Assembly: GCF_029537235.1 (NCBI RefSeq)
Contig: NZ_CP120638.1
Coordinates: forward strand, 3,846,501-3,910,500
Length of the DNA stretch: 64,000 bases
Source: Rhizobium sp. 32-5/1
GTDB lineage: Bacteria > Pseudomonadota > Alphaproteobacteria > Rhizobiales > Rhizobiaceae
Direction: 5' to 3'
Shown: positions 54,724-64,000 of the stretch, piece after piece
Layout of the letters: each line of letters opens with the position of its first letter
Position numbering within the stretch: position 1 is the stretch's first letter
Notes under the pieces: model-generated
What the model was told of the DNA's origin: nothing
Database searches by the model: none
The model's input: the letters and a program-made list of their open reading frames with translations, nothing else
Program-made: the position numbers and the translations under genes

Positions 54724-55431
54724 ATGTCTTTCTGGGAGAGTATCCTCGGAATCATCAATGCGACCGGCAACGCCCTTGCGGGGGTGGTGGAAGCCGTGCG
54801 CACCCTGTTCGAGGGCGACCCGGAGACACGACGCAAGGTTGCCTTTTCGGTCGCGATGATTGCGCTCTCGGCGAAGATGGCGAAGGCAGACGGGATCGTG
54901 ACCGAGGCCGAGGTGTCGGCGTTTCGCGATATCTTCAAGTTTCCCGACGATCAGGCGCACAATGTTGCGCGCCTCTATAATCTTGCCCGTCAGGACGTGG
55001 CCGGTTACGAGGCCTATGCCGAGAAGATGGCAGCGCTTTGTGTTTCCTGCGAACGCGATTGCCCGATCCTCGAGGACATCATCGACGGCCTGTTCCATAT
55101 CGCCAAGGCCGACGGCGCCATTCATGACAAGGAACTGGCCTATCTGATGCGCGTCGCGGAAATCTTCCGCATGGACGAGGTTCATTTCCAGCAGATCATG
55201 GCCCGCCATGTCCACGCCAGCGGAGTGGATCCCTACAAGATCCTCGGCGTTTCGCCGAAGGATGATTTTTCGACGATCCGCAAGCAGTACCGGGTTCTGG
55301 TCTCTGAAAACCATCCGGATCGCCTGGTTGCCCGCGGTGTGCCGGAAGAATTTCACGCCATCGCCAATGATCGCATGGCCGCGCTCAACGCCGCCTATGA
55401 AGCGATCGAGAAAGAACGCCGCGCTGCATGA
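54724..55431 (+). CDS. DjlA-like protein with TerB and J domains
   Basis: 235 residues. Residues about 35-150 match the TerB-like helical domain (VAFSVAMIALSAKMAKADGIVTEAEV); residues about 168-232 form a J domain with DPYKILGVSPKDD and the HPD motif in SENHPDRLV, which stimulates DnaK ATPase. The N-terminus has a weakly hydrophobic helix, not a clear membrane segment. It overlaps the AmpD-like amidase gene by ATGA, a pairing that suggests a role in envelope maintenance or stress. Confidence 0.85.
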   Translation: MSFWESILGIINATGNALAGVVEAVRTLFEGDPETRRKVAFSVAMIALSAKMAKADGIVTEAEVSAFRDIFKFPDDQAHNVARLYNLARQDVAGYEAYAEKMAALCVSCERDCPILEDIIDGLFHIAKADGAIHDKELAYLMRVAEIFRMDEVHFQQIMARHVHASGVDPYKILGVSPKDDFSTIRKQYRVLVSENHPDRLVARGVPEEFHAIANDRMAALNAAYEAIEKERRAA

Positions 55432-56192
55432 TGCTGTTCGACTGCGACTATGCCGCGGCGCGTTGCGTGCCATCGCCCAATCATGGCGAGCGGGCAGGCG
55501 GGCGAAACCCGGACATCATCATCCTGCATTACACCGGCATGGAAACGGCCGACGCGGCCCTTGATTGGCTTTGTCGAGAGGAGAGCCAGGTCTCCTGCCA
55601 CTACTTCGTCCATGAGGACGGGCGCATCGACCAGCTTGTTTCCGAAAGCCGCCGCGCCTGGCATGCCGGGCGCAGCAGCTGGAAGGGCGAGACGGACATC
55701 AATTCCGCCTCCATCGGCGTCGAGATCGCCAATGCCGGTCACCCAGGCGGGCTCCCCGATTTCCCGAATGCACAGATCGAAGCAGTCATTGAACTGTGTC
55801 GGGATTGCGGCAAACGCTGGTCTGTCGCCCCCGAAAGGGTGCTTGCCCATAGCGATGTTGCCCCTATTCGCAAGGTCGATCCGGGTGAAAAATTCCCTTG
55901 GAAACGTTTGCACGAACACGGCGTCGGGCACTGGGTTAATCCGACCGCGATCAGCGGTGGTCGATTCTTCCAGCGCGGTGACGAGGGGCAACCGGTGGCG
56001 GCTCTTCAGTCGATGCTCTCGCTCTATGGCTATAGCACTGAAATAAGTGGCGTTTTCAGCGAAAAGACCGAGGGCGACGTGGCTGCTTTCCAGCGGCATT
56101 TTCGACCCGCCCGGGTGGACGGCATCGCGGATATGTCGACCATCGACACGCTGCATCGCCTGCTTTCGGCGCTGTCGTCATTCAGTGCCTGA
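55428..56192 (+). CDS. N-acetylmuramoyl-L-alanine amidase, AmpD-like (Amidase_2 + PG-binding)
   Basis: 254 residues, no signal peptide. The Amidase_2 domain (about 25-150) shows IILHYTGM with a zinc His, WHAGRSSWKG, SIGVEIANAG and LAHSDVAPIRKVDPG with the second His and the Asp ligand. A PG_binding_1 domain (about 185-245) follows. Cytosolic enzymes of this type recycle anhydromuropeptides. The start is coupled to the J-protein stop. AmpD is usually shorter, and the fused binding domain suggests use on larger wall fragments. Confidence 0.87.
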   Translation: MMLFDCDYAAARCVPSPNHGERAGGRNPDIIILHYTGMETADAALDWLCREESQVSCHYFVHEDGRIDQLVSESRRAWHAGRSSWKGETDINSASIGVEIANAGHPGGLPDFPNAQIEAVIELCRDCGKRWSVAPERVLAHSDVAPIRKVDPGEKFPWKRLHEHGVGHWVNPTAISGGRFFQRGDEGQPVAALQSMLSLYGYSTEISGVFSEKTEGDVAAFQRHFRPARVDGIADMSTIDTLHRLLSALSSFSA

Positions 56193-56419
56193 CCGCTCTT
56201 GAAACCTTGTCCTGAACGGCTGCCTCTCTTCCCCAAAAACGAAAAAATGCTGCGCTGCCACATGATGACCATGTTACGCGGGTCTTTTGCCGCCGTACAG
56301 AACCGCGGGGGAAACGAGCCGAAAGGGCCTTCTTCTGCCAGTGAAAAGATCGGGATGCAGACGGCAAGGGCGGGGTGCGCCCTGGCTGCGCTACCCTGAA
56401 AGCGGAGACTTCAAGCTAA

Positions 56420-56950
56420 ATGAGAATATCGTCAGTTGCTGCTGCGGCGGCATGCTTCTGCATGTTTTTCGCCGGGGTGGAATCGTCGTTTGCCGGGGGC
56501 ATCGATAGAACCATCAAGACATCATCCATTCCCCAGGTGACTCGAACCACGGGCTATGCCAAGCCGGATCAAGTGCTGCCGACGTCGCAATATTCGCCGT
56601 TTATCGTCGCCTATGCCAAGGAATATGGCGTTCCCGTCGATCTTGCTCACGCGGTCGTCAAGGTGGAAAGCAATTTCAATCCGCGTGCCCGCGGCAGTGC
56701 CGGCGAAGTCGGTCTGATGCAGATCAAGCCGGCCACGGCGCGTATGATGGGCTATTCCGGCTCGAAGAAGGGTCTGTTCGATCCGGAAACCAACATCAAG
56801 TTCGGCATGAAATATCTTGCTGTCGCCCACCAGCTTTCGGGTGGTGCGACCTGCGGAACCATTTTGCGCTACAATGCGGGCCATGGGGCAAAGCGCATGA
56901 ACCCGGTGTCGCGCCGTTATTGCGGCAAGGTGCAAAGCATCCTCAACTGA
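56420..56950 (+). CDS. SLT-domain lytic transglycosylase, small exported form
   Basis: 176 residues. Signal peptide to about residue 25 (GVESSFAGG). SLT domain from about 60: VDLAHAVVKVESNFNPRARGSAG with the catalytic Glu, VGLMQIKPATARMMGY, IKFGMKYLAVAH and ILRYNAGHG. It cleaves peptidoglycan in the periplasm. It is a single gene; the 227 bp before it hold no other gene. It is the second SLT protein of the window. Confidence 0.88.
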   Translation: MRISSVAAAAACFCMFFAGVESSFAGGIDRTIKTSSIPQVTRTTGYAKPDQVLPTSQYSPFIVAYAKEYGVPVDLAHAVVKVESNFNPRARGSAGEVGLMQIKPATARMMGYSGSKKGLFDPETNIKFGMKYLAVAHQLSGGATCGTILRYNAGHGAKRMNPVSRRYCGKVQSILN

Positions 56951-57077
56951 GTGCCTTGATCGGCGGACAATGATACGGCCGGATGTGTTTTGCGTTCCGG
57001 CCGTCCTCCGTTTCCGGGCGTCGGGACGGCTGGCAAAATGTCTTTCTCATGCTATTCGTCCACTGTAATTCAGATGG

Positions 57078-58277
57078 ATGGGTGGAATGGCTGAAACCTT
57101 TGATTTCGTTGTCGTCGGCAAGGGCATGATGGGAGCTGCGGCAGCGCGCTACCTGGCGCTTTCCGGTGCGCGCGTCGCTCTTGTCGGGCCGGACGAACCG
57201 GCGGATCGCACCACCCATGACGGCGTTTTCGCCAGCCACTACGACAATGGCCGTATCACGCGGACAATCGACATAAATCGCGACTGGGCGCTTCTCGCCC
57301 GCCGCTCGATAGACCGCTATGCGCAGATCGAAGCCACGAGCGGCATCACCTTCTACAGCGAAGCGGGGTGCCTGATCGCAGCACCCGCACCCGGCCATGC
57401 CTATGACTACCTCGAGCAGGTCATGCATGCCCGCGACACGCTCGGTGTCGATGCGCCTTTCCTGACCGCCGCGGAAATGAAAACGCGGTTTCCGTGGTTC
57501 GAATTCCCGGCAGGTTTCGGCGGCGTCTTCGAAGCCCACGGTGCCGGCCACATCAACCCGCGAGCGCTGGTTGCGGCGCAAACGCGGATCGCGGCTCAAA
57601 ACGGCGCAACGGTCATCTCCAGCGAAGTCGCGTCTGTAACGGAGCATGCCGGACACGTCTCTGTCACCACGGTCGAAGGTCTGGTTTTAACCGCCGGGCG
57701 CGTGCTTGTCGCTGCCGGCGGATTTTCGATCGCCGCATCGCTCCTGCCGCGACCGCTGGATCTGGTGGTCAAGGCAAGGACAGTGCTGTTTGCCGAAATC
57801 GACGATGCGCAACGGGCGGACTATGCGGCCATGCCGTCGCTGATCGGCTCCTCGTCGACGCAGGAGGAAAGCTATTATCTCCTTCCGCCCGTGCTTTATC
57901 CCGATGGCAAATTCTATCTCAAGATCGGCGGCGATCCGAGCGATCTCGTGTTGGACACCGAGGCGGATATCCGCGCCTGGTTTCGCCGCGGTGAAAATCC
58001 TGATGCGGCCGATCACCTGCTTGCCGTATTGCGCCGGGTCATTCCCCGAATTGAGCCGACCTGTATTCACTCCGCCCCTTGCGTCACCACTTTTACGCGG
58101 CACGGATACCCCTATATCGGTTTCGTCGGCGAAGGTCGCATCGCGGCGCTCACCGGCGGCAATGGTGCTGCTGCCAAAAGCTCCGATGAAATCGGCCGCC
58201 TGGGTGCGTCTCTGCTTCTCGACGGCGCGCTCGATGCGCCGGAATATGCGACCGACTTTGCCGTCTGCACCCGCTGA
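57078..58277 (+). CDS. FAD-dependent oxidoreductase, monomeric sarcosine oxidase-like (DAO family)
   Basis: 399 residues. The dinucleotide fold is at the start: FDFVVVGKGMMGAAAARYLA with GKGMMG in place of the usual GxGxxG (GAGIMG), and the C-terminal ALTGGNGAAAKSSDEIG closes the flavin site. HGAGHINPRALVAAQ is typical of MSOX/DadA relatives. Oxidises an N-methyl or secondary amine or amino acid; exact substrate unknown. The start may be 57078 or 57087 (ATG three codons later). It ends 69 bp before rnpB. Confidence 0.78.
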   Translation: MGGMAETFDFVVVGKGMMGAAAARYLALSGARVALVGPDEPADRTTHDGVFASHYDNGRITRTIDINRDWALLARRSIDRYAQIEATSGITFYSEAGCLIAAPAPGHAYDYLEQVMHARDTLGVDAPFLTAAEMKTRFPWFEFPAGFGGVFEAHGAGHINPRALVAAQTRIAAQNGATVISSEVASVTEHAGHVSVTTVEGLVLTAGRVLVAAGGFSIAASLLPRPLDLVVKARTVLFAEIDDAQRADYAAMPSLIGSSSTQEESYYLLPPVLYPDGKFYLKIGGDPSDLVLDTEADIRAWFRRGENPDAADHLLAVLRRVIPRIEPTCIHSAPCVTTFTRHGYPYIGFVGEGRIAALTGGNGAAAKSSDEIGRLGASLLLDGALDAPEYATDFAVCTR

Positions 58278-58345
58278 AATGCGTCTCGGCCGGTTTTGCG
58301 GGCGATTGCCTCTGGCAATTGCGCCGACCCTCGTTTATGCACCGC

Positions 58346-58747
58346 TTGCCAGTTGGCCGGGCAGCCGCGCTCCGCTAGGGCCGAAAGGCTGCGGGGGAGG
58401 AAAGTCCGGGCTCCATGAAAACACGGTGCCGGATAACGTCCGGCGGGGGCGACCCTAGGGAAAGTGCCACAGAAAGCAAACCGCCTGTCCTTGCGACAGG
58501 TCAGGGTGAAAGGGTGGGGTAAGAGCCCACCGCACGCATGGCAACATGGGTGGCAGGGCAAACCCCACCGGGAGCAAAACCGAATAGGGACGACGCGGAT
58601 CGCGCAAGCGCTCCGGCCGGTTTTCAGGCCAGTCGTCCGGGTGGGTTGCACGAGGTTGCGCGTAAGCGCCGCCCCAGATGAATGGCTGCCACGTTCCGGT
58701 CTCAAAGCCGGAGCCATACAGAACCCGGCTTACAGGCCAACTGGCAA
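58346..58747 (+). ncRNA. rnpB: RNase P RNA (bacterial class A, alphaproteobacterial)
   Basis: About 400 nt. The P1 helix pairs TTGCCAGTTGGCC (58346-58358) with GGCCAACTGGCAA (58735-58747). Conserved core parts are readable: GAGGAAAGTCCGGGCTCCA near 58398, the P4 partners, CAGGGTGAAAGGGTGGGG, CAGGGCAAACCCCACCGGGAGCAA and, near the 3' end, AACCCGGCTTACAG. It is the catalytic RNA that trims tRNA 5' ends. The gene lies upstream of the mra/fts cluster, as in related rhizobia. Confidence 0.97.
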
Positions 58748-59167
58748 TTTCTCTTTTTCCGATAGTTCGGGACGGCCTTTTTGCAGGGGCTGTATCCCGT
58801 TGAATAGCCGTTTGTTTTAGAGGTTAGTGATGTTTGATGTCGCTTTTTCCGGTCTCTCTTTTTCCTTTGATTCCAAAGTCTTGCGCTCTGTTCGGTAACC
58901 ATTTGTTAAACTTAACAGACTATCAATATTTGATCATGCCGCATGCCGAAAACCAGCATTTCCCATTGACGCCCATATGGTCCCATGCTATCCCAATCAT
59001 GCACTGCACAAGAGCCTTTTAAGGCCCGTTCATCGCTAAAATCCGGTCGCCCGCAGGCGGGTCCTGGTATCGGGCATTTCGCCCGACGGTGGAGTTCTGT
59101 GCTTTTTTTGATGGCGTGAGCAGGCCCGTGCCGGTGCCCTGTTCATCGGAATCGGCTGTATCGCGTT
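58748..59167. other. Gene-free stretch between rnpB and mraZ
   Basis: 420 bp without a supportable gene. The first half is AT-rich (58820-58990) with runs such as TTGTTAAACTTAACAG and probably holds the end of rnpB transcription. The second half, closer to mraZ, has GGTGGAG and GTGC near 59090-59102, which may be weak MraZ boxes (GTGGGN type), and must carry the cluster promoter. I could not fix a terminator or a promoter with confidence. Confidence 0.5.
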
Positions 59168-59608
59168 ATGAACCGCTTCCTTTCACATGCGACAAACCGG
59201 ATCGATGCAAAGGGGCGGGTTTCCGTTCCCTCGATGTTTCGTGCTGTCTTGTCGTCTCTGGATATACGGGAGCTTTATTGCTTTCAGGATTTTGTCTTTC
59301 CGGCTATCAGCGCCGGCGGTCCGGATTTGCTGGATCGGTTCGAAAGGCAGATTGCCAGCGAGGATCCGTTCTCGCCGCAGGCCAATCAGATGTCGCTCCT
59401 GGTTCATGGGGGCGGGGTCTTCATGAAGCTCGACCAGGAGGGGCGGTTGATGATCTCGGATTTCATCCGGGACTTCACCGGCATCACCACGGACGTGACG
59501 TTCGTCGGTCGGGCGGATCACTTTCAGTTATGGGCACCGCAGGCATTCACGGAATTGCAGGCGGCGGCTCGCGAGGGGCAAAGATTGCGAGGTCTGCGCC
59601 CGACCTAG
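59168..59608 (+). CDS. mraZ: MraZ transcriptional regulator of the division/cell wall cluster
   Basis: 146 residues, two SpoVT-AbrB-like repeats: [19 protein letters not shown] in the first and [18 protein letters not shown] in the second, each with the DxxGR motif (second as QEGR). MraZ binds repeats in its own promoter and represses the cluster. It starts the run mraZ-rsmH-ftsL-ftsI-murE. Confidence 0.95.
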   Translation: MNRFLSHATNRIDAKGRVSVPSMFRAVLSSLDIRELYCFQDFVFPAISAGGPDLLDRFERQIASEDPFSPQANQMSLLVHGGGVFMKLDQEGRLMISDFIRDFTGITTDVTFVGRADHFQLWAPQAFTELQAAAREGQRLRGLRPT

Positions 59609-59622
59609 AATGGAGAATCGGA

Positions 59623-60678
59623 ATGGTGACGGATCAAGGCGGAGGTTTTTCTGATGCCGATGGCGGACCGGTCCGTCACATTCCGGTTCTTCTCCAGGAG
59701 GTTCTTGAGAGCCTCGAGCCCGGTCCGGGCAAGATCATTCTCGATGGTACGTTCGGTGCAGGCGGTTACAGTTCGGCCCTGCTGGATGCCGGCGCCGACG
59801 TGATCGCGCTTGATCGCGATCCCGCCGCCATTGCGGCCGGTCAGGCCATGGTTGCGGCGCGCAGTGGTCATCTGACGCTGATCCATTCTCAGTTTTCCGA
59901 TCTGGCAAGTCACGTGCCCGAAGGCGGGCTGGACGGCGTTGTCCTCGATATCGGGGTGTCCTCGATGCAGATCGACGAAGCCGATCGCGGCTTCTCGTTC
60001 CAGCGCAAGGGGCCGCTCGACATGCGTATGTCATCCCACGGCGTTTCGGCGGCCGACGTCGTCAATCGGGCCAAGGTCTCGGATCTGACGCGGATTTTCG
60101 GCTTTCTTGGCGAGGAGCCGCAGTCCGGGCGCATCGCCCGCGCCATCGAGAAGCGTCGGCTGGAAGAGCCCTTCGTCACGACACGTGATCTTGCAGGCCT
60201 GATCGAAGTCGTCACGCCGCGCAAGATGAAGGACAAGATTCATCCGGCGACCCGTGTCTTCCAGGCACTGCGTATTTTCGTCAATGACGAACTCGGCGAA
60301 CTCGCAAAGGCGCTGTTTGCCGCCGAGCGTGCCCTGAAGCCCGGCGGGCGGCTGACGGTTGTGACGTTTCACTCACTGGAAGATCGGATCGTCAAGAAAT
60401 TCTTCCAGGATCGTTCGGGAAAGGCCTCGGGCTCGCGTCACATGCCGCTGGCCCATGAGCGGGCCGCAACCTTCGCACCAGTTGGTAAGTCTATGGTAAC
60501 GGCCAGTGAAGAAGAAGCGGACCGCAATCCCCGCGCCCGGTCCGCCAAGATGCGTGTCGGAGCGCGCACCGGGGTGCCGCCAGAGGCAGATGATCTGTCG
60601 ATCTTTGATTTGCCGAACCTTGCGAGCCTTGGAAAGATGGGGGCTGAAATATGCTGCGTAGCTTTGACATCGTTCTGA
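59623..60678 (+). CDS. rsmH: 16S rRNA (cytosine(1402)-N(4))-methyltransferase
   Basis: 351 residues. [13 protein letters not shown] at the start, the SAM loop [40 protein letters not shown] and [16 protein letters not shown] are RsmH (MraW) signatures. It methylates N4 of C1402 in the ribosomal decoding centre. ATG 59623 has GGAG about 8 nt upstream; a longer reading from 59089 would cover mraZ in another frame and is rejected. It overlaps ftsL by 28 bp. Confidence 0.95.
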   Translation: MVTDQGGGFSDADGGPVRHIPVLLQEVLESLEPGPGKIILDGTFGAGGYSSALLDAGADVIALDRDPAAIAAGQAMVAARSGHLTLIHSQFSDLASHVPEGGLDGVVLDIGVSSMQIDEADRGFSFQRKGPLDMRMSSHGVSAADVVNRAKVSDLTRIFGFLGEEPQSGRIARAIEKRRLEEPFVTTRDLAGLIEVVTPRKMKDKIHPATRVFQALRIFVNDELGELAKALFAAERALKPGGRLTVVTFHSLEDRIVKKFFQDRSGKASGSRHMPLAHERAATFAPVGKSMVTASEEEADRNPRARSAKMRVGARTGVPPEADDLSIFDLPNLASLGKMGAEICCVALTSF

Positions 60679-61034
60679 TCGTCGTGATGACGGCGGCCGC
60701 CACGGTCACCTACACGATCAAGCATCGGGCAGAAAACAAGCTTGAGGACGTGCGCAAGCTCGACGCGGAAATCCGTCTCGAGGAAGATACGATCGACCTT
60801 CTGCGTGCCGACTGGGCGCTGCTGACGCAGCCGAACCGTCTGGAACGGCTTGTCGAGGCCTACGACAAGGATCTGCAACTCGTGCCGACGCTGTCGACGC
60901 AACTGGCGCAACCTGAAGAGCTGCCGATGCTCAAGGCCGATGTTCCCGTTCCGGAAGAGGTTGCGGGCGCCGACAAGAAAAAGAAAACCGCTCCGGCAAC
61001 GGATGACATGGCAACGGGTTCGGTGGCGCGCTGA
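60651..61034 (+). CDS. ftsL: Cell division protein FtsL
   Basis: 127 residues: a very short cytoplasmic start, one helix ([19 protein letters not shown], about 5-23), then a coiled-coil periplasmic part (about 28-60, [19 protein letters not shown]) and a Lys/Ala-rich tail. This is the FtsL layout; identity rests largely on position between rsmH and ftsI. It joins FtsB and FtsQ to activate FtsWI. The gene begins inside rsmH and ends in TGATG with ftsI. Confidence 0.88.
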   Translation: MLRSFDIVLIVVMTAAATVTYTIKHRAENKLEDVRKLDAEIRLEEDTIDLLRADWALLTQPNRLERLVEAYDKDLQLVPTLSTQLAQPEELPMLKADVPVPEEVAGADKKKKTAPATDDMATGSVAR

Positions 61035-62809
61035 TGTCTTTTCTCTCTCGCATCATGGTCATCAAGAGCCGCGCGCATTTTTCCGCCGGCGGCAACAATC
61101 ATCCCGGCGGCAATGTCAGGGGCGTATCGTTCGAGGGAACGCGCAAGAAAAGCAGCAATCAGGCAAGAAGCCGCGTCGGCATCATCATCGCCGGCTTCAC
61201 GGTCGCCTATTGCATCATTGGCGGGCGACTGGTGCAGTATGGGCTTGAACTGCCCGAAGCCGTTTCCAGCATCGGACGCGCCGACAATCTGATGGCGTCG
61301 CGCCCGGATATTCTCGACCGCAACGGCGAAATCCTGGCCACCGACATCCGCACCGTGTCGCTGTATGCCGAGCCGCACAAGATCGTCGATGCCGACGAAG
61401 CGGTTGAGCAGCTCTCGACCGTCTTGCCCAATCTCAATCATTCGGAAATCTACAACAAGCTGCGCTCGAAATCGCGCTTCCAGTGGCTTCGCCGGCAATT
61501 GACGCCGAAGCAGCAGAGCCAGATCCTGGCTTTGGGCATTCCCGGTATCGGCTTTCGCCCGGAGAAACGCCGCTTCTATCCAGGCGGCGCGACCGCTTCG
61601 CATATTCTTGGCCATGTGAACATCGACAATCGCGGCATTGCCGGCATGGAGCGCTATATCGACAGCCAGGGGCTTGCCGATCTGGCCGCGACCGGCATGA
61701 CCAGCGATGCGAGGCTGGAGCCGGTCAAGCTTTCCATCGATCTGCGTGTGCAGAACATCGTTCACGATGTAGTCGTCAATGCGATGGTCGACTACAAGGC
61801 TCAGGCCGCGGGCGCGGTCATCCTTGATGCCTACACCGGCGAGGTGCTCGCCATGGCATCAGCGCCTGACTACGACCCCAACCAGCCGTCCCGGACGCTT
61901 GCCGATGGAACCATCGATAAGAAATACGAGGAAGGCTGGTTCAGCCGGATGAGCAACGGCACGTTCGAGATGGGTTCGACCTTCAAAAGCTTCACGCTCG
62001 CCATGGGCCTCGATTCCGGCAAGATGACGCTGAAGGACAGTTTTGACGCGCGCAATCCGATCCGGATGGGTGGCTTTACGATCAAGGACTTCCACGGAAA
62101 ACACCGCATCCTGACGGTGCCGGAAATCTTCCAGTATTCGTCGAATATCGGGACGGCCAAGGTCGCCGATCTGGTCGGCGTCGACGGCCACAAGGAATTT
62201 CTGACAAGGCTCGGTCTGCTCACCAAGATGCAGACCGAATTGCCGGAGGTGGCGACGCCGTCGCAGCCACGCACCTGGAAGAAGATCAATTCCGTGACCA
62301 TCTCGTTCGGCCACGGCGTCTCGACGACACCGTTGCAGACGGCGGTTGCCGGTGCGGCGCTGATGAATGGCGGCTACCTGCTGGAGCCGACATTTCTGCC
62401 GCGCACGGAGGAGCAGGCGGCTCCCTTCCGTCATAAGGTGATCAAGGACACCACCAGCGCCGACATGCGCTATCTTTTCAACTGGAACGGCATCGCCGGC
62501 TCCGGCAAGAATGCGCAGGTTGCGGGCTTCAACGTCGGCGGCAAGACCGGCACGGCCGACAAGGTCATCAATGGTCGTTATTCCAACGATTTGAACTTCA
62601 ATTCGTTCATCGCCGGTTTCCCGATGGACAATCCGCGCTACATCGTGCTGACCGTGATCGACGCCCCGTTGACGGGCGAAAGCGGCGGCCGCATTGCCGG
62701 CTACACCGCGGCGCCGATGGTACAGAAGATCATCGCCCGCACAGCGCCGCTCCTGGGCATAAAGCCGAAGTTCGGACCCGATGGCTCTGCCTTGCTTGTG
62801 TCTTATTGA
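61034..62809 (+). CDS. ftsI: Peptidoglycan D,D-transpeptidase FtsI (PBP3)
   Basis: 591 residues. A cytoplasmic start of about 45, one helix (about 47-66), the PBP dimerisation domain (about 85-225) and the transpeptidase domain with Ser315-Thr-Phe-Lys318, Ser369-Ser-Asn371 and Lys504-Thr-Gly506. It makes septal cross-links during division. It is the target of some beta-lactams. The start shares one base with the ftsL stop (TGATG). Confidence 0.95.
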   Translation: MSFLSRIMVIKSRAHFSAGGNNHPGGNVRGVSFEGTRKKSSNQARSRVGIIIAGFTVAYCIIGGRLVQYGLELPEAVSSIGRADNLMASRPDILDRNGEILATDIRTVSLYAEPHKIVDADEAVEQLSTVLPNLNHSEIYNKLRSKSRFQWLRRQLTPKQQSQILALGIPGIGFRPEKRRFYPGGATASHILGHVNIDNRGIAGMERYIDSQGLADLAATGMTSDARLEPVKLSIDLRVQNIVHDVVVNAMVDYKAQAAGAVILDAYTGEVLAMASAPDYDPNQPSRTLADGTIDKKYEEGWFSRMSNGTFEMGSTFKSFTLAMGLDSGKMTLKDSFDARNPIRMGGFTIKDFHGKHRILTVPEIFQYSSNIGTAKVADLVGVDGHKEFLTRLGLLTKMQTELPEVATPSQPRTWKKINSVTISFGHGVSTTPLQTAVAGAALMNGGYLLEPTFLPRTEEQAAPFRHKVIKDTTSADMRYLFNWNGIAGSGKNAQVAGFNVGGKTGTADKVINGRYSNDLNFNSFIAGFPMDNPRYIVLTVIDAPLTGESGGRIAGYTAAPMVQKIIARTAPLLGIKPKFGPDGSALLVSY

Positions 62810-62875
62810 CCATAGAAGGACAATCGGGACGATTCGCCGTCCGGCGTGTCGATGTAGATTTGAAAAGTGCCGTCC

Positions 62876-64000
62876 ATGAAGCTCAATGACCTGATCGGGA
62901 GTGATTTCCCGGAAATCGCAGCGCAACTGCCCCCGCAGGCCGGGGAAATCGAAATCGAGGCAATCACCGCCGATAGCCGGCAGGTCGTGCCGGGCTCGCT
63001 GTTCGTGGCGCTGGCCGGTTCAAAGGCCGATGGCGCCGGTTTCATCAGCGATGCGATTGCCCGCGGCGCGGCTGCCGTGATCGCCGGCACAGGTGTTTCC
63101 TCATCCTCTGCCATTCCCGTGCTGCAGGCCGATAGCCCGCGCCGCGTTCTGGCGCTTGCCGCGGCCCGCTTCTTCGGTCGTCAGCCGGAAACCATGGTTG
63201 CAGTCACCGGAACAGCCGGAAAGACCTCCGTCGCATCCTTCGTCAGGCAGATCTGGGCGCATGGCGGCCTTGCGGCGGCCATGATCGGCACGACGGGCGT
63301 GATTGCGCCGGGTCGCAACGACTACGGCTCGCTGACCACGCCCGATCCCGTTTCGCTGCACAGGCTTCTTGCCGAGCTTGCCGATGCCGGCGTGACCCAT
63401 GCGGCGATGGAGGCCTCAAGCCACGGTCTCGATCAGAACCGGCTGGACGGCGTGCGCCTTAAGGCTGCCGGTTTCACCAATCTCGGTCGCGATCACATGG
63501 ACTATCATCCGACGGTCGAAGATTACATGGCCGCCAAGATGCGGCTGTTCGATGGCGTGCTTCCCAAAGGTTCACCTGCCGTGATTTTTGCCGATGATGC
63601 CTGGTCCGCGCAGGCGATAGCCGCCGCGCAAAAGGGCGGTCACGATGTCCGCACCGTCGGCCGCAAGGGCGACTATCTCGCGCTGAAGCGCGTCGAGCAT
63701 TTCCGCCACAAGCAGATCGCAGAAGTGCATGTCGGCGACGAGATTTTCGAGGTACACATCCCGCTGGCCGGGGATTTTCAGATTTCGAATGCGCTGGTCG
63801 CGGCAGGTCTTGCCATGTCCACCGGTGTTTCGGCCAAGGCCGCCATGGCGGCGCTGGAAAAACTGCAGGGTGCGTCCGGACGACTGGAACTGGTCGGGCA
63901 CACGAAAAGCGGTGCGCTCGCCTATGTCGATTACGCCCACAAGCCGGATGCCCTGGAAAACGTCCTGTCTTCGGTGCGCCCCTTCACCACCGGTCGCGTG
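62876..64000 (+). CDS. murE: UDP-N-acetylmuramoyl-tripeptide (meso-DAP-adding) ligase MurE, 5' part
   Basis: 375 codons are visible and the frame is open to the window edge. N-terminal [19 protein letters not shown] binds the UDP part; the ATP loop is [13 protein letters not shown] at 110-122 with GTAGKTS where many Mur ligases have [35 protein letters not shown] and [11 protein letters not shown] follow. The DNPR motif that would show meso-diaminopimelate specificity lies beyond the window. It adds the third residue of the peptidoglycan stem. It lies 66 bp after ftsI. Confidence 0.94.
   Translation, partial: MKLNDLIGSDFPEIAAQLPPQAGEIEIEAITADSRQVVPGSLFVALAGSKADGAGFISDAIARGAAAVIAGTGVSSSSAIPVLQADSPRRVLALAAARFFGRQPETMVAVTGTAGKTSVASFVRQIWAHGGLAAAMIGTTGVIAPGRNDYGSLTTPDPVSLHRLLAELADAGVTHAAMEASSHGLDQNRLDGVRLKAAGFTNLGRDHMDYHPTVEDYMAAKMRLFDGVLPKGSPAVIFADDAWSAQAIAAAQKGGHDVRTVGRKGDYLALKRVEHFRHKQIAEVHVGDEIFEVHIPLAGDFQISNALVAAGLAMSTGVSAKAAMAALEKLQGASGRLELVGHTKSGALAYVDYAHKPDALENVLSSVRPFTTGRV

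Overview
The window looks like a chromosomal segment of a Rhizobiaceae bacterium (Rhizobium/Agrobacterium group, Alphaproteobacteria). It is GC-rich. It carries the alphaproteobacterial rnpB next to mraZ-rsmH-ftsL-ftsI-murE, a Brucella/rhizobial-type RibH2 behind an FMN riboswitch, btaAB for betaine lipid synthesis, an ArsR-methyltransferase fusion in front of metF, and PPi-dependent phosphofructokinase. I see no tRNA, CRISPR array, insertion sequence or prophage.

Left end (1-7872). A divergent LysR-type regulator, cut by the window edge, faces a tight operon. The operon encodes a HutH-like lyase without the MIO triad, a cyclic amidohydrolase, an M20 N-carbamoyl-amino-acid hydrolase, a DUF917 protein, a TfoX-N protein and a HutU-like hydratase lacking the usual active-site cysteine. 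Together these match the steps of ergothioneine breakdown: ergothionase, thiourocanate hydratase, thiohydantoin-propionate desulfhydrase, hydantoin-propionate hydrolase, carbamoyl-glutamate hydrolase. The end products would be trimethylamine, sulfide, CO2, ammonia and glutamate. This is the most interesting system here.

7954-21679. A PLP dehydratase and ribH2 with its riboswitch come first. Then follows a divergent catabolic cluster: an RpiR regulator and a polyamine-type ABC importer on the minus strand; an N-formylglutamate-amidohydrolase-like enzyme, an APC permease, a glutamine-synthetase-like gamma-glutamyl ligase, an aldehyde dehydrogenase and an iron alcohol dehydrogenase on the plus strand. 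The gene set suggests uptake of an amine or amino alcohol, gamma-glutamylation, two oxidations and deglutamylation. Strong hairpins sit in several of its gene gaps.

21788-34374. A GtrB/GtrA/membrane glycosyltransferase set with an extra methyltransferase, a ParA-like ATPase, a DadA/PuuB-like oxidase, an L,D-transpeptidase, small metabolic genes, and a TPP enzyme, DMT exporter and lipase run.

34558-58277. Housekeeping and envelope genes: RNase T2, EttA, MetF with its regulator, a 25-residue membrane protein, transporters, btaAB, a GGDEF-EAL protein, many peptidoglycan-active enzymes (MltB, GH25, two SLT proteins, AmpD-like amidase), a LysE exporter behind a structured leader, PPi-PFK and a DjlA-like J-protein.

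58346-64000. rnpB, then the start of the division and cell wall cluster, with murE running off the end.

Twelve otherwise intact genes carry 13 small indels, mostly one base lost from a G, C or A/T run. I read these mainly as sequence errors and give the reconstructed genes.
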